Positions 1 to 5,045 of a stretch of DNA of 5,367 nucleotides are shown one piece after another. A model generated the notes under the pieces. That model ran no database searches and was not told the DNA's origin. It saw only the letters and a list, made by a program, of their open reading frames with translations. The stretch comes from Ahrensia sp. (GTDB taxonomy: Bacteria; Pseudomonadota; Alphaproteobacteria; Rhizobiales; Rhizobiaceae), in contig JAHEJF010000172.1 in the NCBI GenBank assembly GCA_024639025.1, positions 1 through 5,367 of the forward strand, read 5' to 3'. Both the position numbers and the translations under genes were made by a program. The first letter of the stretch is position 1; every line of letters starts with the position of its first letter.

Positions 1-520
1 TGACCGAACCATTGGTCTGCGTTCCCACCGCAAGTGGAACATGAAACGCTGCGACTGCTGCCGCTGATCCGCTGGATGATCCACCCGGCGTGTGTGCCAG
101 ATTATGCGGATTGTGTGTCTTCGAGGGATGCATAAAGGCCATTTCAGTGGTCACGGTCTTTCCCATGATAACTGCACCGGCCTCCTTGAGGCGCTCAACC
201 AACCCGGCGTCTTTCTCCGGCTGCCGGCCTTCGAAAATGCTGCTGCCATTCTCGGTGGGCATGTCCATTGTATCAACAATGTCTTTCAGCCCCACAGGCA
301 CTCCGTGCAATGGCCCGGTGGCGTAGCCTCGCCGCCTGATGTCATCCAGAGCTTCGGCTTGCTGTATGGCAGCATCGGCGTTTATGAAAGCCCATGCCTT
401 GATCTGGCCGTCGGACTCGTTGATTTTTGCCAGGCAAGCCTTCACCAGGTCAACGGAGGACAAGCTGCCCTCCTTGATCTTTGACACGGCTTCAAATGCA
501 GAAAGTGCGTTAGGCATCAT
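1..520 (-). CDS. Amidase signature family enzyme, N-terminal part (gene runs off the left edge)
   Basis: This frame translates without a stop from the ATG at 518-520 to the window edge, giving 173 residues of a family usually about 450-500 long. The Ser-cisSer-Lys catalytic set of amidase-signature hydrolases is visible: Lys79 in PVGLKDIVDT, cis-Ser148 in the glycine/serine-rich PGGSSSGSAAAVA, and nucleophile Ser172 in GTQTNGS. The spacings (69 and 24 residues) match those I recall for malonamidase E2. Such enzymes hydrolyse carboxamides to acid and ammonia; no signal peptide is seen, so it should be cytoplasmic. It begins 11 bases after the TRAP large-subunit stop. The sequence AAGG, overlapping that TAA stop, lies about 9 bases before the first ATG, which points to co-transcription and coupled translation. 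A second in-frame ATG at 515-517 is an equally possible start. The GatA subunit of Glu-tRNA amidotransferase is the main alternative, but no gatB or gatC is present and the TRAP operon setting favours a catabolic amidase. The substrate is unknown. Confidence -1.
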   Translation of the reverse strand, partial: MMPNALSAFEAVSKIKEGSLSSVDLVKACLAKINESDGQIKAWAFINADAAIQQAEALDDIRRRGYATGPLHGVPVGLKDIVDTMDMPTENGSSIFEGRQPEKDAGLVERLKEAGAVIMGKTVTTEMAFMHPSKTHNPHNLAHTPGGSSSGSAAAVAAFHVPLAVGTQTNGSV

Positions 521-531
521 TCAAAATCGCC

Positions 532-1896
532 TTAGGGTACATATTCGCCAAACAGATAGTCCGGGAACCAAAGGGCTATGTCAGGGAACTGGTACATCAA
601 CACCATCGCAAATATGACAATGGCCAGATATGGCATAATCCCCCTGAAAATCTCGATCAGTTCGATCTGCTTTTTCAGAACCCCCTTTAAATAATAGGCC
701 GACATGGCCATGGGCGGGGTCAGGAACGAGGTTTGCAGGTTCAATGCCACAAGCATCGCAAAGAAGTATGGATTGATCCCGTAATTGTCGAGCAAAGGCA
801 GGAAGATGGGAACGAAAATGATAAGGATTTCTGACCATTCCAATGGCCAGCCAAGCAAGAAAATAATCAGTTGAGCCAGAACCAGGAATTGCCAGGGCTC
901 CAAATCGAGATGGCCAAACCATTCAGCGATAATGTCGTGACCGCCGAGATAGGAGAACACGGATGCAAATGTCCATGATCCCACAAAAAGCCAACAAACC
1001 ATTGCGGTTGCCTTGGCGGTAAGGAAAACGCTTTCCTGGACTTTGCGCCAGGTCAATGATCGATAAAGAATGGCCAAAACCAAACCGCCCAAGGCACCCA
1101 TGGCGGCGGCTTCAGCGGGCGTCGCCAAGCCGCCCAGAATTGAACCGAGCACGAGCATGATCAAGACTGTCAATGGCACGAAGGAGATCAGCAGGTCCTT
1201 GTAGATTTCAATCGGCGGCGGCACGTCTTCCAGCTTGGGTTTCGGTGCTATCGATGGGCTGATTTTCACCCGTATCATCACGTAAACAATGTACATACCT
1301 GCCAACATGATGCCGGGGAAAACGGCAGCGGCGTAGAGCCGAAGCGGTGACAATTCGGCGATCGCCGCATAAACAATCAGCATGATCGAAGGTGGAATGA
1401 GAATACCCAATGTACCGCCTGCGCAGATCACACCGGACGCAAAAGACTTGTTGTAATGAGCATTTGCCATGGCCGGATAGGCCAACAGTCCCATCAGCGT
1501 AACCACGGCGCCAACAATACCTGAAGCAGTTGAGAAGACAGCACAGGTGATCAAGGCCGCAATGGCCAGTGATCCGGGAAGATTACGTGCGGCCATGTAT
1601 AGTGAGTAGAACAATCGGTCGACGATATTTGCGCGTTCAACCACATAGCCCATAAACAAGAACAGCGGGATGGCAACCAAAGTATCGTTCTCCATCACGG
1701 AGTATGTGTTTTGGTTGAGCAGATAGAAAATATTGTTGTTGAACAGGTCGGCAAACGTCTCGATACCGCCCTGATAGTAGGCGAAATAACCGAATGCTAC
1801 ACCCATGGCCAGGAGCGTGAAGGCGATTGGGAATCCCAATAGCACAAGCACGATAAACAGGCAGAGCATTAAAATGGCGACTTCGGGATTTGTCAT
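532..1896 (-). CDS. dctM: TRAP transporter large permease subunit (DctM/FcbT3-like)
   Basis: This 454-residue, strongly hydrophobic protein is the ion-coupled translocation subunit of a TRAP transporter in the inner membrane. It should work with the small subunit and the periplasmic binding protein encoded just upstream. Family hallmarks are clear: an N-terminal membrane segment ending in GFPIAFTLLAMG (about 21-32), the GGTLGILIPPS loop (160-170), the matching second-half motif GLATPAEAAAMG (256-267) and LQTSFLTPPM (387-396). The two proline-rich loops reflect the internal repeat of this family. About 11-13 membrane spans fit the hydrophobic pattern. A polar, proline-rich stretch around 213-230 separates the halves. 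The length is slightly above the roughly 425-440 of C4-dicarboxylate DctM and fits the FcbT3-like branch. The start ATG has a modest GAGAG ribosome site 5 bases upstream. The gene follows the small subunit by 36 bases. The dctM symbol names the subunit type, not the substrate. Confidence -1.
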   Translation of the reverse strand: MTNPEVAILMLCLFIVLVLLGFPIAFTLLAMGVAFGYFAYYQGGIETFADLFNNNIFYLLNQNTYSVMENDTLVAIPLFLFMGYVVERANIVDRLFYSLYMAARNLPGSLAIAALITCAVFSTASGIVGAVVTLMGLLAYPAMANAHYNKSFASGVICAGGTLGILIPPSIMLIVYAAIAELSPLRLYAAAVFPGIMLAGMYIVYVMIRVKISPSIAPKPKLEDVPPPIEIYKDLLISFVPLTVLIMLVLGSILGGLATPAEAAAMGALGGLVLAILYRSLTWRKVQESVFLTAKATAMVCWLFVGSWTFASVFSYLGGHDIIAEWFGHLDLEPWQFLVLAQLIIFLLGWPLEWSEILIIFVPIFLPLLDNYGINPYFFAMLVALNLQTSFLTPPMAMSAYYLKGVLKKQIELIEIFRGIMPYLAIVIFAMVLMYQFPDIALWFPDYLFGEYVP

Positions 1897-1932
1897 GGTG
1901 TCTCTCAGTAAATTTCAGCGAAGTGCCTAAGA

Positions 1933-2523
1933 TCACTCGTCTTGCGCTTTGATTTTGATGGGCGGTTCTTCCATATGCATCAGCATATCTTCGGTTTCTC
2001 GCACATCGTCGAGACGTTCCATCCATTCTCCAGTTCGCATGGCTTTCCAGCAGCGAACCAGCTCAGCCAAGCCCTGCAAAATCAGCAGGAAACCTGCCAA
2101 GGGTATCAATGTCTTGAAAAAGTAGATTTGAATGCGTGCAGGACTGTTCCAACTTACTTCCTGGTACCGCCAACTATCAGCAGCGATTTCCCAACCGTAC
2201 CAGAACAAAGCCAAAATGCCGGGGAAAAAGAACAACAGATATAACAGAAAATCAATTCGGGCCTGGGTTTTCACAGAGAACAATCGATAGATGACATCTC
2301 CGCGTACATGAGCATCCTGAGCCAGCGCATAGGGGCCAGCCATCAAAAACAAGGCGCCATACATCTGCACCATCATGTCAAAGGCCCAAACTGTTGGTGC
2401 GTTCAATACGTAACGAACGAACACTTCGTAGGATACCGAAAATGTCAGTATCATTATGCACCAGCCGAAGGCTCGGCCAACCCAAACGTTCAATCCTTCG
2501 ATTGCATAGACAAACTTATCCAC
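1933..2523 (-). CDS. dctQ: TRAP transporter small permease subunit (DctQ/FcbT2-like), GTG start
   Basis: This 196-residue membrane protein is the DctQ-type partner of the large TRAP subunit. Four hydrophobic spans are visible at about 17-36, 50-68, 91-110 and 137-156. Between spans 1 and 2 is the family-like YEVFVRYVLNAPTVW (32-46), and after span 2 comes AQDAHVRGDV (68-77), the equivalent of the conserved HVRVD motif. The last 40 residues are charged and probably cytoplasmic. I chose the GTG at 2521-2523: GGGAGG sits 6 bases upstream, and the protein then begins directly with the DKFVYAIEGLNVWVG amphipathic lead-in. An in-frame ATG at 2545-2547 would add eight residues (MLPDGRFG), but it lacks a comparable ribosome site and would bury the GGGAGG in coding sequence. 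The gene lies 75 bases after the binding-protein stop, with a hairpin between them, and 36 bases before the large subunit. Function assignment is firm; the exact start is likely but not proven. Confidence -1.
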   Translation of the reverse strand: MDKFVYAIEGLNVWVGRAFGWCIMILTFSVSYEVFVRYVLNAPTVWAFDMMVQMYGALFLMAGPYALAQDAHVRGDVIYRLFSVKTQARIDFLLYLLFFFPGILALFWYGWEIAADSWRYQEVSWNSPARIQIYFFKTLIPLAGFLLILQGLAELVRCWKAMRTGEWMERLDDVRETEDMLMHMEEPPIKIKAQDE

Positions 2524-2529
2524 CCCGAA

Positions 2530-2535
2530 CCTCCC
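2530..2535 (-). promoter_or_regulatory. Ribosome-binding site that sets the dctQ start
   Basis: The minus strand reads GGGAGG here, followed by 6 bases and then GTG at 2523. No equally good site precedes the in-frame ATG at 2547. This decides the small-subunit start in favour of GTG. Confidence -1.
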
Positions 2536-2549
2536 ATCAGGTAGCATTC

Positions 2550-2581
2550 AAACCGGATGCCGCTGAGGCGACACCCGGCTT
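2550..2581 (-). promoter_or_regulatory. Intercistronic mRNA hairpin between dctP and dctQ
   Basis: On the minus-strand RNA, AAGCCGGGUG (2581-2572) pairs with CAUCCGGUUU (2559-2550). The pairing continues inward through one U-G wobble and CGC/GCG to a CUCA loop, giving 14 pairs of which three are G-U. It starts 17 bases after the dctP stop and ends 14 bases before the dctQ ribosome site. No real T-run follows, so it is not a classic intrinsic terminator. Hairpins at this place in transporter operons often protect the binding-protein message from 3' decay or partly reduce downstream expression. That role here is inference; the structure itself is plain in the sequence. Confidence -1.
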
Positions 2582-2598
2582 GCATTTTGAAAACCTAA

Positions 2599-3708
2599 TC
2601 AGGCCTTATTGAAGTGATGGTCATAAGCCAATTTGTAGTTTGGCTGATTGAGATTCAGATAGTTCATCACGTTCTTTGCGTATGATTTCTGCGAATCAAT
2701 CACTTTTGCAAAAAACTCGTCTTCTGCTGAAATGCGATCAATTACGACATCCCAAGCCTCAAGCTGTGCGGCCATGACGCTATCTGGCGTGCGATACACA
2801 TTGACGCCCTGCTCATCACGCAAAACAGTCAGATCGTCAGCATAGCGCTTGGTATTGTTCCAGTAGAAGTTTGAGTTCTCGGCTTCTGAAGCATATTTCA
2901 GGATGGCCTGAAGCTCTGGACCCAATGCGTCATACTTCTTTTTGTTGAACGAAATTTCAAAGAATTCCTGTGACTGGTGGAACGAAGCCAAGTGGTAGTG
3001 TTTGGATACGTCCTGCATACCAAAGTCGCGGTCGGAAGTCGGGTTGTTAAATTCAGCAGCGTCAATCAGACCTGATTTCATGGCGGGCTGAATTTCGCCG
3101 CCTGGTAGTTGAACGACTGACATACCCATTTCCAGCAGAACATCGGCAGCGAGGCCAACAGTACGGTACTTGAGTCCGTCCATTTGCGATGCGTCCTTGA
3201 TTTCTTCCTTAAACCAGCCAAGCGGCTGTGCCGGCATTGGTGAATTGAAGAAAGACACGATGTTCAGGCCGAGCGATGCCATCAATTCATCAAACAGCTC
3301 CTGTCCACCCCCGTAGTTGATCCACCCAAGCACTTCTTGTGAAGACCAGCCAAAGCAGGGTCCGGTGCCGAACAGCGATGCTGTCTTGGATTTTGAGTAC
3401 CAGTAGGCAGGCACGTAGTGACAAGCATCCAACACGCCGCGGTGAACCGCATCTTGCATTTGACTTGTCTTAACCACTGAATCCACCGGCAGCAGGTCGA
3501 TTTTCAGCGCGTCGCCAGCCATGGCATGAACGCGATCTACATAGGACTGAGCGTTCTCAAGAAAAATACCGCCACCCCATGAGGCCTGCATCTTGAATGT
3601 TGTTGTATGGTTTTCTGCAATTGCTGGCGTTGCCAAAGTTGCTGCTGCACCTGTTGCTGCCAATGCGCCGCCGCGCAGAAACTTTCTGCGGTCGATAGGT
3701 TTTGTCAT
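2599..3708 (-). CDS. dctP: TRAP transporter periplasmic substrate-binding protein (DctP type, TakP/FcbT1-like), Tat-exported
   Basis: This 369-residue protein captures the substrate in the periplasm and delivers it to the membrane subunits encoded downstream. It opens with a twin-arginine signal: RRKFLRG (7-13), a weakly hydrophobic alanine-rich stretch and a probable cleavage after TPAIA (27-31). The mature part starts with FKMQASWGGG and has the TRAP-binding-protein layout. Arg182 in GLKYRTVGLAADVL (179-192) is the conserved arginine that in this family salt-bridges the substrate carboxylate. The segment IDAAEFNNPTSD (215-226) corresponds to the second ligand-contact region; TakP-like proteins there tend to have a tryptophan where this has Phe220, so substrate choice may differ. 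Length fits the TakP/FcbT1 group. Cys96 and Cys118 are the only two cysteines in the exported protein. The start ATG has GGGAGG 5 bases upstream (3714-3719). It is the first gene of the operon. The ligand is probably an organic acid, but its identity is not readable. Confidence -1.
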   Translation of the reverse strand: MTKPIDRRKFLRGGALAATGAAATLATPAIAENHTTTFKMQASWGGGIFLENAQSYVDRVHAMAGDALKIDLLPVDSVVKTSQMQDAVHRGVLDACHYVPAYWYSKSKTASLFGTGPCFGWSSQEVLGWINYGGGQELFDELMASLGLNIVSFFNSPMPAQPLGWFKEEIKDASQMDGLKYRTVGLAADVLLEMGMSVVQLPGGEIQPAMKSGLIDAAEFNNPTSDRDFGMQDVSKHYHLASFHQSQEFFEISFNKKKYDALGPELQAILKYASEAENSNFYWNNTKRYADDLTVLRDEQGVNVYRTPDSVMAAQLEAWDVVIDRISAEDEFFAKVIDSQKSYAKNVMNYLNLNQPNYKLAYDHHFNKA

Positions 3709-3729
3709 ATGATCCTCCCAGAAATGACT

Positions 3730-3757
3730 TTATTATGGGTTCGCCGCGGTATCTCAA
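3730..3757 (-). promoter_or_regulatory. Tentative promoter for the TRAP-amidase operon
   Basis: On the minus strand, TTGAGA (3757-3752) matches the -35 consensus at five of six positions. TAATAA (3735-3730) lies 16 bases downstream, overlapping CATAAT (3737-3732), which matches the -10 better but at only 14 bases. Transcription would begin about 15-20 bases before the dctP start codon, leaving just enough leader for the GGGAGG site. Neither spacing gives a good match at both boxes, so this is only a candidate; a promoter further upstream is equally possible. Confidence -1.
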
Positions 3758-3779
3758 CCAGCTGCGAAAAGTCTCGTCT

Positions 3780-3819
3780 CAAATATCATGCAAGATTTTT
3801 TTTGCGCATTTCATATTTG
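3780..3819. promoter_or_regulatory. Imperfect 40-base dyad upstream of dctP, possible operator
   Basis: The outer arms CAAATAT (3780-3786) and ATATTTG (3813-3819) are perfect inverted copies. Towards the centre the symmetry resumes imperfectly with ATGCAA (3788-3793) against TTGCGCAT (3802-3809), around a T-rich core. A further AAATAT (3828-3833) repeats the outer arm just outside. The element sits 72-111 bases upstream of the dctP start codon, where a regulator-binding site would be expected. The region is AT-rich, so short symmetric matches arise easily. No regulator gene for the operon is visible in the window. Confidence -1.
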
Positions 3820-4258
3820 ACATAAGGAAATATAGACACTTATGCCAAAAAGGAAATGTTTGACTTGTGCATTTTTTTCGACCTGAATCAGACATTGATA
3901 GTTCTATTCTCCAGGACTTGACCTATCACCGGTCGCAACCAATTGCCTTTGTGGGACAAGCGCAAGTATGGAAGTCGAGTTGGGGGTCAACTTCTGAGGA
4001 ATATGACCGGATGACGTCGTTCTTTCTAATCGTTGTGAATAACTGGGATATCGAGGATGCAGTTGGCAAAATTTGAACACTGTCGCGAAGAATAACTCGC
4101 CAGTTTGCGGGTAGCGCATTTTCGAAATGTTCAGCTTTTCGAATCCGCTCTGTCTGGGTAAGAATCATTACTTGGGCAACGAGGCAAAACAGAACTCACT
4201 GGCATTGAAATTGATCACAGTTTCCAACTTTGCATAAGCTGATTGAATCGCTTCCAAA

Positions 4259-4285
4259 GTATTGTCTGTTTTACTCTGACAATAC
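4259..4285. repeat. Perfect 8-base inverted repeat with 11-base spacer
   Basis: GTATTGTC (4259-4266) is followed after 11 bases by its exact reverse complement GACAATAC (4278-4285). The arm-to-arm distance of 19 bases is compatible with a dimeric regulator contacting two major grooves nearly two turns apart, or with a hairpin in RNA. Neither strand has a T-run after the arms, so a terminator is unlikely. It lies well away from both neighbouring genes, about 145 bases past the DUF4399-like stop and 550 bases before dctP. Confidence -1.
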
Positions 4286-4349
4286 CGAAGTCAGACCTAT
4301 CCGAAAGTCCATCGCATTTGCATCGTGTATTGGACGCTTGCACTAGGAC

Positions 4350-4406
4350 GAAAGCCGCTCTTGGCGGTCATCGCAGCAAAGGTCTCCACAGCTGAATGCG
4401 GCTTTC
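4350..4406. repeat. Perfect 9-base inverted repeat after the DUF4399-like gene
   Basis: GAAAGCCGC (4350-4358) and GCGGCTTTC (4398-4406) are exact reverse complements separated by 39 bases. Inside the loop, CAGC (4374-4377) and GCTG (4391-4394) could form a second small stem. Seen from the minus strand it begins 24 bases after the stop of the 4431-4859 gene, the position of a transcript end. There is no uridine run, so it would be at best a weak or factor-aided terminator. The long spacer also fits a dispersed intergenic repeat. Confidence -1.
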
Positions 4407-4430
4407 AAAGCGCTCTGATACCACGCCCGA

Positions 4431-4859
4431 CTAGTTCACGGTGACAGTGGTAACCTCACTCATGATGGGCGGATTATGTGGCACGTGGCTCCAATCGCCC
4501 AGCAGCAATTGCAGTGTGTGCGTGCCTTCAGGCAGCTCCAAGGTCACCTGCGTCTGGCCACCGCCGAAATGAACAATTTGGTCTGTTGCCGGCAGGCCGG
4601 AATCTAGGTCCAACGTGCTTGGGTCTGTGTTGATCAGCAAGTGATGATGGCCCGTGTTTTCTTTTTCAACACCGGCTGGCGCAACGCCCATGCCCTCCAG
4701 CCCGAATACAACTGTAACCGGATTTGAAACGGTCGCACCGTCCGTCGGTGTCACAATATAGGCCCGGGCGCCTTCGGGTGCAGGGCTGCGGTGTCCGTCA
4801 GCGAACGCCACACCGGTAAGTAGAATACCTGCCGTTACAGTCACAATGAAATGCCTCAT
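4431..4859 (-). CDS. Small secreted DUF4399-like protein
   Basis: This 142-residue protein starts with a Sec signal peptide: MRH, a hydrophobic core to about residue 19 and a likely cut after AFA (18-20). The mature part resembles DUF4399, a periplasmic family of unknown function. It has ARAYIVTPTDGATVSNP (31-47), then VVFGLEGMGVAPAG (50-63), a histidine cluster GHHHLLIN (70-77), VHFGGGQTQ (96-104) and a C-terminal beta-rich half with LPEGTHTLQLLLGDWSH (109-125). This suggests a compact beta-sandwich, and His71-73, His97, His125 and His128 could bind a metal; that is inference. The start at 4857-4859 is chosen because AAGGAGG lies 5 bases upstream and the signal peptide begins there. The same frame is open to 4970, but the extra 37 residues would hide the signal peptide and overlap the likely promoter. 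It is probably transcribed alone. Family assignment is from memory of its motifs. Confidence -1.
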   Translation of the reverse strand: MRHFIVTVTAGILLTGVAFADGHRSPAPEGARAYIVTPTDGATVSNPVTVVFGLEGMGVAPAGVEKENTGHHHLLINTDPSTLDLDSGLPATDQIVHFGGGQTQVTLELPEGTHTLQLLLGDWSHVPHNPPIMSEVTTVTVN

Positions 4860-4864
4860 GATGT

Positions 4865-4871
4865 CCTCCTT
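4865..4871 (-). promoter_or_regulatory. Ribosome-binding site that sets the DUF4399-like start
   Basis: The minus strand reads AAGGAGG, a near-perfect anti-16S match, 5 bases before the ATG at 4859. It rules strongly against the longer reading from 4970. Confidence -1.
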
Positions 4872-4899
4872 GGCTAAATAGTCAGTGCTCACATTCTTG

Positions 4900-4928
4900 A
4901 CTATAAGCCTCCAACGCCATTCCGGCAA
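4900..4928 (-). promoter_or_regulatory. Sigma-70-type promoter for the DUF4399-like gene
   Basis: On the minus strand TTGCCG (4928-4923; four of six consensus bases) is followed by exactly 17 bases and TATAGT (4905-4900; five of six). Transcription would start near 4893, giving a leader of about 34 bases that carries the AAGGAGG ribosome site. This makes the gene independent of the TetR-type gene upstream. Confidence -1.
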
Positions 4929-4988
4929 AATGATGAATTTGGCCGCCAGCTTTGTCCACTTAGCTGACATACGTGCCGACAGCAGTTG

Positions 4989-5041
4989 ATGTCCGCGTTG
5001 AGCCCGAACTTCTGCGGTTCTGCAGCGCGGCGAATGTCCGC
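4989..5041. repeat. Short direct repeat in the spacer after the TetR-like gene
   Basis: ATGTCCGC occurs at 4989-4996 and again at 5034-5041, 45 bases apart, in a GC-rich spacer. The second copy sits in GGCGAATGTCCGC, a wording I associate from memory with dispersed intergenic sequences in alphaproteobacteria. Within the spacer CTGC (5012-5015) and GCAG (5022-5025) could pair weakly. No function is evident; it may be a remnant of a repeat family or chance. Confidence -1.
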
Positions 5042-5045
5042 TACA

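Larger units (their letters stand above)
3834..4430. other. Long intergenic stretch without a convincing gene
   Basis: Between the dctP upstream region and the DUF4399-like gene I find no open frame that looks like a protein. The three small frames of 69-80 codons (3867-4076 plus, 3904-4119 minus, 3926-4168 minus) overlap each other, lack good ribosome sites and have compositions I do not recognise. No tRNA cloverleaf or transposon end is visible. The stretch does contain a perfect 8-base inverted repeat at 4259-4285 and a perfect 9-base inverted repeat at 4350-4406, listed separately. It may hold a distant promoter, a small RNA or decayed coding sequence, but nothing in the sequence settles this. 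Confidence -1.

Noticed and set aside
92..484. 130-codon plus-strand open frame inside the amidase
   Set aside because: The opposite strand carries an unmistakable amidase with catalytic motifs, so this frame is its antisense shadow.
1637..2026. 129-codon minus-strand frame bridging the two permease genes
   Set aside because: It overlaps dctQ and dctM in another frame, is rich in arginine and cysteine and lacks family features; a shadow, not a fusion or frameshift.
2550..2581. Reading the dctP-dctQ hairpin as a full intrinsic terminator
   Set aside because: Only three T bases follow the stem and they are part of it; the downstream permease genes depend on the same operon.
3813..3848. Minus-strand TTGGCA at 3848-3843 with TTATGT 17 bases on as a sigma-70 promoter, or as a sigma-54 site
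   Set aside because: The -10 matches only two consensus bases, and the GG/GC spacing required for sigma-54 is absent.
3867..4076. 69-codon plus-strand open frame between two minus-strand genes
   Set aside because: No clear ribosome site and no recognisable protein features; short overlapping open frames on both strands here argue against coding.
4119..4143. TTTTCGAA twice, 17 bases apart
   Set aside because: Short, partly palindromic and AT-rich; such pairs are expected by chance and no promoter is seen beside them.
4119..4165. TTCGAATCC near 4138-4146, resembling the T-loop of a tRNA or a tRNA-end attachment site
   Set aside because: The flanking bases do not form a T-stem, there is no acceptor stem, anticodon arm or CCA in place, and no integrase gene is nearby.
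3926..4168. 80-codon minus-strand open frame
   Set aside because: No ribosome site, no recognisable domain, and it overlaps two other equally weak frames; more likely chance than a gene.
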